Positions 17,001-25,222 of a stretch of DNA of 64,000 nucleotides are shown piece by piece. The DNA comes from Pseudarthrobacter cellobiosi (lineage in GTDB: Bacteria > Actinomycetota > Actinomycetes > Actinomycetales > Micrococcaceae), in contig NZ_JAMXBJ010000038.1 in assembly GCF_023913755.1 (NCBI RefSeq), positions 45,019 through 109,018 of the forward strand. The letters run 5' to 3'. Position numbers and translations under genes: made by a program. Each line of letters opens with the position of its first letter. The stretch's first letter is position 1. The notes beneath the pieces were generated by a model that saw nothing but the letters and a program-made list of their open reading frames with translations, ran no database searches and was not told the DNA's origin.

Positions 17001-20000
17001 CGTGGCGAAACGAACCAGAACCCCACCCCCGTGGATGACGAAGTGAAGGTCCGGCCGGGACGGCAGATCGCCGTCGACGCCACCGGCAACGACACCGATC
17101 CCGACGGCGACATCATCCGCATCCTCACGGACGGTATCGAGGCCGACGACGCCCTCCAGGCCACCGTCAGCAAGACCAGCGGCCGCATCATCCTGACCGC
17201 TCCCGGCGCTGCCGGGACGGTCAACGTCCGGTACACCATCGCCGACGACCGCGACGCCACCGCCCAAGCCACCATCCGCGTGGTGGTGGACAACGAGGTT
17301 CCGCTGAAGGCGCCCATCGCCCGCGACGACCGGGTCACCTCGGCCCAGGCGATGGGCAAGACTGCCGTGGATGTGCCGGTCCTCAAGAACGATGAAGACC
17401 CCGACGGCGTCGGCGAGAACCTCAAGCTGAGCACCGAGTCCCTCACCGCCCGCCCGGGGCCTGACGGCACCATGCTCGTAGACCTGACCGAACAGCCGCA
17501 GCTGATCCCATACACCGTCGAAGACGTGGACGGCCAAAAGTCCACAGCCATCATCTGGGCGCCGGGGCTGGGGCAGCAGGTTCCCACCCTCGTCAAAGAC
17601 GAGGTTATTGAGGTCATCGCCGGACAATCCGTGAACGTTGACCTCAAGGAATGGGTCAAGGTCCGGGAGGGACGCTCACCGCGCCTGACGCAGACTGACC
17701 GGATCAAGCTCATCGGTTCGGATGGCAGCAACCCGGTATCCGGTGACGGAACAGCGCTGAAGTACACCGCCGGCGTTGACTACGCTGGCCCGGGCTCGCT
17801 GAGCTTTGAGGTTACCGACGGCACCGGGCCGGATGATCCTGCAGGGCTGAAATCCACCCTGAGCATCCGCACCAAGGTACTGCCTGACCCCAACCGCAAC
17901 AACCCGCCGGAACTCCTGGGCGCGAACGTTGAGGTGCCCAAGGGCGATAGCGCCACCCTGGACCTGGGCAAGCTGACCGCCGATCCGGACCGTGACGACC
18001 TCGAGAACATGAAGTACGAAGTGGTGGGCGGCATGCCGTCCGGCTTCAACGCAAGCATTGACGGCAAGACCCTGAAGGTCTCCGCCGCTGATTCCAGCGG
18101 CACGGGCACGGCAGGCACGGTCCAGATCAAGGCCAAGGACTCCCGCGGGCTGGAGGCAACGGCCACCTACCAGCTGGCTGTCACGGCTTCCAACCGGCCC
18201 AAGCCGGTGGCCAACGATGACTTGGAGCCGAACGCGGCCGCCGGGAATCCGGTCACCGTGAAGGTCCTGGCCAACGACGCAAACCCCTTCCCAGAGACCG
18301 CCTTGAAGATTATTTCGGCATCAACCGAGACGGGCCAGGGCACCGCAACGGTGTCCGGGGAGTCGGTGACGGTGACGCCGTCGTCCGGTTTCACGGGGAC
18401 CATGGTGGTCGCCTATACGGTGGCAGACAAGACAGGAGACGATTCCCGCAACGCCACGGCGCGAATCCGGCTTACCGTCAAGGACAAGCCCCTGGCACCG
18501 ACTACCCCGCAGGCGCAGAGCGTTGGCGACAAGACTGCCCTGCTCAACTGGTCTGCCCCGGCAGACCGCGGTGCGCCCATTACCAAGTACACGGTCTACG
18601 GCGAATCGGGCTTCAGGCAGGACTGTCCGGCGAACACCTGCACGTTGACCGGGCTGGTCAACAATACGAAGTACCACTTCGAGGTCACCGCTACTAACGA
18701 GTTCGGCGAGTCTGTTCGTTCCCCGGCCTCCGCCGAGGTCCGCCCGGACGTCAAGCCGGACACGCCGCTGGCGCCCACCCTGAAGTTCGGTGACAAGCAG
18801 CTTTCCGTGAACTGGGTGGCACCGGCCAGCAAGGGATCACCGGTCAAGACCTACGATCTGGAAATCTCGCCGGCCCCGCCAGGGCAGAACGCCCAGATCC
18901 AGAACCTGGCAGCGGTGAGCTATGTCTGGAAGGGACTCCAGAACGGCGTCTCCTACAAGGTTCGCGTCCTGGCCCGCAATGATGCCAAGGATCCGTCCGA
19001 GTGGAGCCCGTACTCGGCAGCGGAAGTCCCGGCGGGCGTCCCGGCCACCCCGGCCGCCCCGACGGCGACCCAGGCGGGCCAGGTGGGATCCACAAGCCAG
19101 CTGAAGGTCAGCTGGACTGCGCCGAACAACAACGGTGATGCGATCTCGTCGTATACCCTGACTACCCTGCAGGGCGGGGCCGTAGTGGCCACTCAGCCGG
19201 TGGCTTCAGGCACCACGCAGAACGTCACCGTGGACAACTCCGAGTCCGACTACACCTTCACCGTTTCGGCCACCAACAAGGCCGGCACCAGCGGTACCAG
19301 CAACCCGTCGGCCCAGATCCGGGCAGCCGGCAAGCCAGGCCAGGTAAGCAGCGGAACCGTGGCTGACACCGGTAACAGCGGCCAGCTCCGCGTGACGTTT
19401 ACGCCGCTGACCCAGGCCCAGCGGAATGGCTCGACGGACACCGAAATCCAGTACACGTACAACGCAGACGGCAAGTCGGGAAGCATCCAAGCCGGCGGCG
19501 GAACCATCGGTGGCCTCACTAACGGCCGGGACATCACGGTCACCATCATCGCGACGTCCACCAAGAACAACGTGTCTGGGGACGCCAAAGCCATCGGTAC
19601 CGGCAACCCCTACGGTCCGCCGAACGCACCCAACGTGAACGGCATGACTTCGCCCAAGGGCGACGGCCAGGTGCATTGGTCCTGGAACAACCCCAACACC
19701 AACGGCCGCCCGCTCAACCGCTACGAAGTGAGCATGGACGGTGGTGGCTGGCAGAACGTGGGCCAGGCCAACAGCTTCGACGCCGGCGCTGGAGGCTGGT
19801 CCAAGAGCCATAACCTGCGCGTCCGTGCCGTGACTGTGGTGGACGGCGCCATTGGCGGGCCTGTCACTTCCACGTCCGGCGCCGATCCCACCCCGCCGGT
19901 CACACCTACGAAGGTCCGCGTCAAACCCGCCACGAACAACAGCTGCCCGGGCAAGCCCGGCGTCCCGGACCGCTTCGGGTACCGGAACGGCAGCCCGGAT

Positions 20001-20198
20001 TGCGGCGGGAACGACGCGAACTGGGTGTCCACCTCGGATGGCTGGATCAACAGCGCCTGCTGGATGAACATCTACGGTTCACCGGAATCGGACCCGGGGT
20101 ACTACAAGTGGTACCGCATGGACGGCGGCCCCCACTCGGGCTGGTACGTCAAGCTCGCCACCATCGATATCAGCGGCCCGGACGTCGGCCGGTGCTGA
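14073..20198 (+). CDS. fn3: Giant membrane-anchored Ig-like/fibronectin type III protein (PFNA fn3 homologue)
   Basis: 2041-aa surface protein. The GTG at 14073 gives VTSLLGKFGLKKRHNKIVTG, one membrane helix at about 18-38, then a long outer region. About 45-370 looks like a beta-propeller (VWVVSKSKNAVGRLNYPS, IYSADPKSGAVTVTEVD, NSGNVWLVNQNMQLVNNW). From about 400 to 1465 run ten or more tandem Ig/cadherin-like modules marked by NDSDPDGD-type calcium-site loops. From about 1470 to 1950 there are fibronectin type III repeats (LNWSAPADRGAPITKYTV, VSWTAPNNNGDAISSYTL). The last about 85 residues form a separate Trp/Tyr/Gly-rich domain with four Cys, one of them terminal. Adhesion or sensing is inferred from architecture. 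The start is uncertain (ATG at 14022 would add 17 odd residues). First gene of the operon; homologous in layout to fn3 of bifidobacterial PFNA clusters. Confidence 0.88.
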   Translation: MTSLLGKFGLKKRHNKIVTGSAFAAAGAVLVAGAIIYPGFKTTEVELNDGGVWVVSKSKNAVGRLNYPSRVLDGAVTPASTTFDILQNAGDVFVDDETGSTLNQVSPANMRLGGDRQLPGSADVSFGASVISVTDAASGKVWAVSPSTVNGFDQEASEPVMVGSEGLVSAVGTDDRIYSADPKSGAVTVTEVDANGEVVSTDSSTWGELKGAGDLQITVVGDNPVVLDAAAGKLFLPGGKRLQLENARDAKLQQGGPASDFVAVSTQKALLKQPLDGSTAKTVTFDGEGVPAAPVQLAGCVHAAWSGANEYVRDCINDADDKNVEVPKASASPSYVFRVNRDLVVLNDVNSGNVWLVNQNMQLVNNWDDVVPPKNESDEQDQESADNNTINVLPDRTKPNRPPETKPDTLGVRPGRTTILSVLDNDSDPDGDVLTAAVGDSGSKAGTLESIYGGTAFQISVPADARPGAETFSYNAADGRGLSAGGQVTLNVVAADENKPPAFKRGGDSTTMLVEQGKTVSQNILTDWVDPDGDDLVLLDAKADNDQDQVKVRRDGLLTFQDSGATAGKKNVEVTIWDGRATVAGKVVVNVQPPGALAPVVNADHVTAVVGQDLVIAPLKNDVDPNGGALRLAQVEANGPAELGPVTDGGTFTFRSTTPGPVYLTYIASNGPQSSQGLIRVDVESGKDAGDPVAVHDVALMPTGGSVLLDPLANDSDPSGGVLVLQSVKLPDNTTASVSVIDHSVLRITDVLGTKDPFLFEYTMSNGRKSATGSVSVVPVPAPAVVEAPQPKPDEVNVRVNDVVTIPVLDNDTHPQGLELSVDPVLPQAVDELDGKSFVSENTLRFIAGPQPKTVRAIYNAVDPQGQKSAAAVTIHVLPLEGAENSRPQPQNLTARVVAAGTVRIPVPLDGIDPDGDSVQLTGIDSTPAMGTATVGSNFIDFTAAGDGAGTDTFRYKVVDRQGAVNTGTVTVGIAPRGETNQNPTPVDDEVKVRPGRQIAVDATGNDTDPDGDIIRILTDGIEADDALQATVSKTSGRIILTAPGAAGTVNVRYTIADDRDATAQATIRVVVDNEVPLKAPIARDDRVTSAQAMGKTAVDVPVLKNDEDPDGVGENLKLSTESLTARPGPDGTMLVDLTEQPQLIPYTVEDVDGQKSTAIIWAPGLGQQVPTLVKDEVIEVIAGQSVNVDLKEWVKVREGRSPRLTQTDRIKLIGSDGSNPVSGDGTALKYTAGVDYAGPGSLSFEVTDGTGPDDPAGLKSTLSIRTKVLPDPNRNNPPELLGANVEVPKGDSATLDLGKLTADPDRDDLENMKYEVVGGMPSGFNASIDGKTLKVSAADSSGTGTAGTVQIKAKDSRGLEATATYQLAVTASNRPKPVANDDLEPNAAAGNPVTVKVLANDANPFPETALKIISASTETGQGTATVSGESVTVTPSSGFTGTMVVAYTVADKTGDDSRNATARIRLTVKDKPLAPTTPQAQSVGDKTALLNWSAPADRGAPITKYTVYGESGFRQDCPANTCTLTGLVNNTKYHFEVTATNEFGESVRSPASAEVRPDVKPDTPLAPTLKFGDKQLSVNWVAPASKGSPVKTYDLEISPAPPGQNAQIQNLAAVSYVWKGLQNGVSYKVRVLARNDAKDPSEWSPYSAAEVPAGVPATPAAPTATQAGQVGSTSQLKVSWTAPNNNGDAISSYTLTTLQGGAVVATQPVASGTTQNVTVDNSESDYTFTVSATNKAGTSGTSNPSAQIRAAGKPGQVSSGTVADTGNSGQLRVTFTPLTQAQRNGSTDTEIQYTYNADGKSGSIQAGGGTIGGLTNGRDITVTIIATSTKNNVSGDAKAIGTGNPYGPPNAPNVNGMTSPKGDGQVHWSWNNPNTNGRPLNRYEVSMDGGGWQNVGQANSFDAGAGGWSKSHNLRVRAVTVVDGAIGGPVTSTSGADPTPPVTPTKVRVKPATNNSCPGKPGVPDRFGYRNGSPDCGGNDANWVSTSDGWINSACWMNIYGSPESDPGYYKWYRMDGGPHSGWYVKLATIDISGPDVGRC

Positions 20199-20262
20199 CG
20201 GTCCACACAGCCCGTCCGCTCCAGCCCCAACAGACCAGCACCACAAGAAAAGGACTCCCTTC

Positions 20263-21234
20263 ATGACCATGACCACCGAGCAGGCCGAATGGTTTGCAGG
20301 CACTTTCGACAAGCTCGTTGCCAACGTGGGACAGGCGGTGCTCGGCAAGGACCACGTCATCCGGCTCACCTTCACCGCGATGCTGGCCGAGGGCCATGTC
20401 TTGTTCGAGGACGCCCCCGGCACCGGCAAGACCATGCTGGCCCGGGCGATGGCCGCCACCGTCCAGGGGTCCAACAACCGCATCCAGTTCACCCCCGACC
20501 TCCTGCCCTCGGACGTCACGGGTGTGACCATCTACGACCAGAAAACGCAGAAGTTCGAGTTCCACAAGGGACCGATCTTCAACAACATCGTCCTGGCCGA
20601 TGAGATCAACCGCGCTTCGCCCAAGACCCAGTCGGCACTGCTGGAGGTCATGGAGGAATCCCGGGTCACCGTGGACGGCGTCACCTACGAGGCCGGCCGG
20701 CCGTTTATGGTGATGGCCACGCAGAACCCGATCGAGCAGGCCGGTACGTACCGCCTGCCGGAGGCGCAGCTGGACCGCTTCCTGATCAAGACCTCCATCG
20801 GCTATCCGGACCACGCCTCCACGGTCCAGCTGCTCGGCGGTTCGAACCTGAAGGACCGCTCCAAGGAGATCTCCGCAGTTATCACCACGCAGGCCGTGGC
20901 GGACATGGCTGACCTTGCTGCCACAGTGCATGTGGACACGGCGGTCCTTGAATACATTTCCCGGCTCTGCGAAGAGACCCGCAACGCGCCCGAGACCCGG
21001 CTGGGCGTTTCCGTGCGTGGCGCCATCGCCATGGTCCGCGCCGCGAAGGTCTGGGCCGCGGGGCAGGGACGGAACTTCGTCCTGCCTGACGACATCAAGG
21101 AACTGGCAGCCGTGGTGTGGACGCACCGGTTTGTGATGGACCCGGAAGCTGAGTTTTCCGGCGCCACCCCCGAGGCCGTTCTGGCCCGGGTGCTGTCCGA
21201 CATCGCGGCACCGCAGCAGCGCGCCGCCGTCTGA
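20263..21234 (+). CDS. MoxR-type AAA+ ATPase
   Basis: 323-aa cytoplasmic ATPase of the MoxR/RavA class, thought to remodel or activate partner proteins, typically a DUF58 protein encoded next to it. Walker A is EDAPGTGKT (about residues 49-57), Walker B is VLADEINRASPKTQ (about 110), followed by LLEVMEE and ATQNPIEQAGTYRLPEAQLDRF with the sensor and arginine-finger region. The C-terminal lid contains LGVSVRGAIAMVRAAKVWA. AAAAGGA lies 9 nt before the ATG. It is separated from fn3 by 64 bp and from DUF58 by 53 bp. Corresponds to aaa-atp of the PFNA cluster. Confidence 0.94.
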   Translation: MTMTTEQAEWFAGTFDKLVANVGQAVLGKDHVIRLTFTAMLAEGHVLFEDAPGTGKTMLARAMAATVQGSNNRIQFTPDLLPSDVTGVTIYDQKTQKFEFHKGPIFNNIVLADEINRASPKTQSALLEVMEESRVTVDGVTYEAGRPFMVMATQNPIEQAGTYRLPEAQLDRFLIKTSIGYPDHASTVQLLGGSNLKDRSKEISAVITTQAVADMADLAATVHVDTAVLEYISRLCEETRNAPETRLGVSVRGAIAMVRAAKVWAAGQGRNFVLPDDIKELAAVVWTHRFVMDPEAEFSGATPEAVLARVLSDIAAPQQRAAV

Positions 21235-21287
21235 CGCTCCCTCGGAGCTCCAGACCACCACTGACCAGCGCGAACAAAGGCACATTT

Positions 21288-22619
21288 ATGTCCAGCAGCA
21301 CTCCGTTGACCCGGCTTGCTGAACGTCTCCGGCAACCCTTCCGCCGGGACGGCAGACCCACCAGGCTGCATCCCTCGTCCGTCTGGGCCGAAGCTACCAG
21401 CACCGCCGCCCTCGCCCTCACCCCGGCGTGGGAGAGGGTCCGTGGCCTGTGGCTGCGCTATGTGTGGCCTGTCCTTTCGGTGGTCAGCGTCCTGGGCTGG
21501 TCTGTCCTGGCCGCCTCCATCCTGCTGTGGACTGCCGGTCAGGCCTTCGGCTGGCAGGAGGCCAAGGCGGCGGCCATCGCGGCGTTTGTCCTTTTCCTGA
21601 TCGCCATCGGGTTCATCCTGGGCCGGTCATCCTACGGCGTGATCCTGGACCTCGCCCGGACCCGTGTGGCCGTCGGGGACAGTGCGGTAGGAAGCATCGC
21701 CGTCTCCAACACCTCGGCCAGGCCCCTGTTGCCCGCCGCCCTGGAACTGCCGGTGGGCAACGCCACCGCCGTCTTCCACCTGCCCAGGATGAAGCCCGCG
21801 CAGGTGCACGAGGACCTTTTCACCATTCCAACCGCCCGCCGCGCCGTCATCGTGGTGGGACCTGTCCGCTCCGTCCGGGCCGACCCCCTGCACCTCCTCC
21901 GTCGGCAGGTGCTGTGGACGGAACCGGAGGACCTGTTCGTGCACCCGAAGACAGTGGCCCTGGCCGGTTCCGCGGCGGGATTCATCCGCGACCTCGAGGG
22001 AATGCCAACCACCGACCTGTCCAGTGCGGACGTGTCCTTCCATGCCCTGCGGGACTACGTACCGGGCGATGACCGGCGGCACATCCACTGGAAGACCACC
22101 GCGCGGACCAACAAGCTGATGGTGCGCCAGTTCGAGGAGACCCGGCGCGCCCACCTGGCCATCTCGCTGTCGATCAACACGGACGAGTACGCATCAGAGC
22201 AGGAATTCGAAATGGCCATCTCAGCGGCCGCCTCGATCGGCCGGCAGGCCATCCGCGAGCAGCGCGAGCTGGACGTCCTGACGCAAAAGGGGCCGCTGCG
22301 CTGCGAAACCGGGCGGAACATGCTGGACGACATGACACGGATCGCCGGGGCACCCATGCGCCGGACCGCCGTCGACCTCGCCCGCACACTGGCAGACACC
22401 GTCCCCAACGCATCGGTGGTCTTTTTTGTGGTGGGCAGCAACGTGACACCTTCCCAGCTCCGTTCGGCCGCGGCCTCCGTGCCGCTCGGTGTCAGGAGCC
22501 TGGCCGTGCGCCTCCAAATCGGTGCTGCCCCGGGCCGCGCCAACATCGCAGACCTGACAGTGCTGACCCTCGGCGACCTCGCTGACCTCGCCATCGTCCT
22601 CAGAAAGGCGGCCGCATGA
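21288..22619 (+). CDS. DUF58 membrane protein
   Basis: 443-aa protein. Two membrane helices (about residues 58-85 and 90-110: VLSVVSVLGWSVLAASILLW, AAIAAFVLFLIAIGFILG) precede a cytoplasmic or outer beta-rich part and the DUF58 core DYVPGDDRRHIHWKTTAR (about 258-275) with RQFEETRRAHLAISLSI, the start of a von Willebrand factor A-like fold. DUF58 proteins commonly pair with MoxR ATPases, as here. The stop overlaps the next start (ATGA, 22616-22619). The molecular function is unknown in the family. Confidence 0.92.
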   Translation: MSSSTPLTRLAERLRQPFRRDGRPTRLHPSSVWAEATSTAALALTPAWERVRGLWLRYVWPVLSVVSVLGWSVLAASILLWTAGQAFGWQEAKAAAIAAFVLFLIAIGFILGRSSYGVILDLARTRVAVGDSAVGSIAVSNTSARPLLPAALELPVGNATAVFHLPRMKPAQVHEDLFTIPTARRAVIVVGPVRSVRADPLHLLRRQVLWTEPEDLFVHPKTVALAGSAAGFIRDLEGMPTTDLSSADVSFHALRDYVPGDDRRHIHWKTTARTNKLMVRQFEETRRAHLAISLSINTDEYASEQEFEMAISAAASIGRQAIREQRELDVLTQKGPLRCETGRNMLDDMTRIAGAPMRRTAVDLARTLADTVPNASVVFFVVGSNVTPSQLRSAAASVPLGVRSLAVRLQIGAAPGRANIADLTVLTLGDLADLAIVLRKAAA

Positions 22620-25222
22620 GCTCCGCACCGGGCCTCCGGCCACGCTCGCAGCAGCGGCAGTACGAATCATCGTTCGCCGACGGCCAGCCGGCCTGGCATT
22701 TTGTGCTCGACGCCGGCGCCCTCACCGTCCTGCTGGGGTTGGGCCTGCTGGGCTTCAGCCTCAGCTTCGGCGGGGACCCCTACTATCTGGTCTCGGGCTT
22801 CGGCGGCATCCTCTTGGGCCTTGGCATCGCTGCCGCCAACGCGCACCTGCGCCTGGGTTTGCTGATCACTACAGCCCTCGCGCTTGGGGCCTACCTGGTG
22901 TTCGGCACGCTCCTCGCAGTCCCGGACGCGGCGATTGCCGGTTTTGTTCCCAGCCTTGACTCCTTGCGGACGCTGCTCCTTGGAGTTGTGTTCGCCTGGA
23001 AGGACATGCTCACGGTGGGCGTTCCGGTAGGGTCTGCCGGCGGCGTCCTGATCGTCCCGTTCCTGAGTTCGCTGCTCACCGCATTGGTTGCCGGCATCCT
23101 CACCTGGCGGCTGAAAACCCCGTACTGGCCACTGCTTCCCGTGCTGGTGCTTTTCGTCACGGGCATAGCTTTCAGCACCAACGCTGCCTTCCTCACCGTG
23201 GAGCGCGGCATCGGACTCACCGTCATTGCGATTGCCTGGGCCACCTTCCGCCGTGACGCGCTACGGCGCAGCGACACGCGAAAAGTCTCAGTCAACCGTC
23301 CGCAGACCGATGCGGCCACAGCCCAGCGGGCCAAGCTCCGCCGGCTGGGCACGGCCGCTGCCGTGATCGCCGCAAGCGTCGCCATTACCGCGGTGGCGGC
23401 GCCCCTGGTCACCGCCAGCGGTGACCGCAAGGTCCTGCGCAACGTGGTGGTTCCGCCGTTCGATCCCAAGGACTACGTCACGCCCCTGGCAAGCTTCCGG
23501 ACGTTCGTCAAGGACAAGAAAGACGACACCCTGTTCGTGGTCAAAAGACTGCCCCGGGACGGCCGTGTCCGGCTGGGGGCGTTGGATGCCTTCAACGGCA
23601 CCAACTACAACATGGATCCCAACGGCTCCGGCAGCTTCAGCAAGGTGGGCGACACCGAGTCCATCAACACCCTGGCCGACACCTCGGGCATCGTCCCCTC
23701 GAATGACTACTCCATCGACATCACCATCGAGGATTACCAGGGCCACTTTGTCCCGGGAGGCCGGAAGACCACCGGCCTGAGCTTTGACCAGAGCGCCTCC
23801 GCCGCGGCGTCGGGCCTGTACTTCAACGCGGGCACAGACACGGCCGTGACCACGCAGGGCCTGTCCGAGGGCGATTCCTACAGCGTCCAGGTGTCCGATC
23901 CCGTGAAGCTCGAACACGGTCAGTTGACGCAGTACGACTTCGCGAAGATTACGCTGCCGGACGTCGTCGAGGTCCCGCCGGTGGTGGGGTCACAGGCCAA
24001 CGATCTCTCGGCCGATGCGCCCACCGCGATTGACCGGGTCCGCCAGATCGAGGCGCATTTCCAAAAGACAGGCGCCTTCAGCAACGGCCTTGTCGCCGAC
24101 GGCCAGCTGCCCAGCGTTTCCGGCCACAGCTCGTCGCGGATCAGGAACCTGCTGACCGCTAAGCAGATGCTCGGCGACGACGAGCAGTATGCCGTGTCCA
24201 TGTCGCTGATGCTCCGCCACCTGGGCATCCCGTCACGCGTGGTCATGGGCTTCTACCCCGATCCGACCAGCCCGGAGAACGGCGCCGGCGAGGTAAAGGT
24301 CACGGGAAAGGACGTCCACGCCTGGGTTGAGGTGGCCTTCGACCGGGTGGGCTGGGTCAGCTTCGACCCCACACCGCCCAAGGACAACGTCCCCATCCCG
24401 CCGGACCCCGAAAACAAGTCCACACCCAAGCCCCAGGTGCTGCAGCCGCCGCCCCCGCCGCAGGAACCGGCCGATCTGCCGCCGGATTCCTCGCCGGACG
24501 CCCTGGACGCCGACGAGAAGAAAAACAATCCGTGGCTCTTCTGGGGTGCCCTGCTCGGGGCCCTGGGCATCGCCCTGATCCCGCTGTCCATCCTTGCCCT
24601 GCCGCTGCTGCTGATCGCGCTCCTTAAATCACGACGCCGGAAGGCCCGCCTCACGGAGGGGCACCCGGCCCAGCGTGTAGGCGGCGGCTGGAACGAGGTG
24701 GTGAGCCTCGCCACTGATTTGGGCGCCGGCATCGACAGCCGTGCAACCCGGCGCGAAAGCGCAGTAGTGCTTGCCGACTCGTTCCCGGCCACCGGGCAGA
24801 CCACCACCATGCTGGCGCACCGTGCGGACGCCTCCATCTTCGGCGTTGGCCAGCCCAGCGAGGAGGAGGTCCGGGAATACTGGACCATCGTGGACGGCTC
24901 GCTGAAGGAGATGACCGGGGCGTTGGGGTTCTGGCGCCGCCAGCAGGCCCGCTTCTCACCCCGGTCGCTGCTGGCTGATGGCCGCAACGCCCTTAAGCTG
25001 CGTGGCGCCAGGCTCGGGCTGGGCCCGCTGGTACGTCCGTCCGGCCAGGGTTCCCCCGGATGGCGGTCCGCCACCGGTAGGGTGGGGACCGGCCCGGACG
25101 CTGCCCGAACCCCGAATCCGGCAGCACAGGAAAGCGTACCCGGGACGACGGCGGCGGCTTCCGAGCCTGATGAGTCCGCCGTTCTGCGGAACCCTGGCAG
25201 GAAGAACCCCACTGAATCATGA
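22616..25222 (+). CDS. tgm: Transglutaminase-fold membrane protein lacking the catalytic Cys
   Basis: 868-aa protein: six or so N-terminal membrane helices (about residues 25-220), an outer region with a transglutaminase-like core, a Pro-rich stretch (about 600-630), one more helix (about 640-665, ALLGALGIALIPLSILALPL) and a cytoplasmic tail. In the core, the place of the family GxCEQFA motif reads GDDEQYAVSMSLMLRHLG (about 519-536), with Asp where Cys should be. The His (KDVHAWVEV, about 566) and Asp (FDPTPP, about 583) of the triad remain. It is therefore probably not a transglutaminase or protease but may bind a peptide or wall ligand. ATGA overlaps at both ends. Corresponds to tgm of PFNA. 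Confidence 0.9.
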   Translation: MSSAPGLRPRSQQRQYESSFADGQPAWHFVLDAGALTVLLGLGLLGFSLSFGGDPYYLVSGFGGILLGLGIAAANAHLRLGLLITTALALGAYLVFGTLLAVPDAAIAGFVPSLDSLRTLLLGVVFAWKDMLTVGVPVGSAGGVLIVPFLSSLLTALVAGILTWRLKTPYWPLLPVLVLFVTGIAFSTNAAFLTVERGIGLTVIAIAWATFRRDALRRSDTRKVSVNRPQTDAATAQRAKLRRLGTAAAVIAASVAITAVAAPLVTASGDRKVLRNVVVPPFDPKDYVTPLASFRTFVKDKKDDTLFVVKRLPRDGRVRLGALDAFNGTNYNMDPNGSGSFSKVGDTESINTLADTSGIVPSNDYSIDITIEDYQGHFVPGGRKTTGLSFDQSASAAASGLYFNAGTDTAVTTQGLSEGDSYSVQVSDPVKLEHGQLTQYDFAKITLPDVVEVPPVVGSQANDLSADAPTAIDRVRQIEAHFQKTGAFSNGLVADGQLPSVSGHSSSRIRNLLTAKQMLGDDEQYAVSMSLMLRHLGIPSRVVMGFYPDPTSPENGAGEVKVTGKDVHAWVEVAFDRVGWVSFDPTPPKDNVPIPPDPENKSTPKPQVLQPPPPPQEPADLPPDSSPDALDADEKKNNPWLFWGALLGALGIALIPLSILALPLLLIALLKSRRRKARLTEGHPAQRVGGGWNEVVSLATDLGAGIDSRATRRESAVVLADSFPATGQTTTMLAHRADASIFGVGQPSEEEVREYWTIVDGSLKEMTGALGFWRRQQARFSPRSLLADGRNALKLRGARLGLGPLVRPSGQGSPGWRSATGRVGTGPDAARTPNPAAQESVPGTTAAASEPDESAVLRNPGRKNPTES

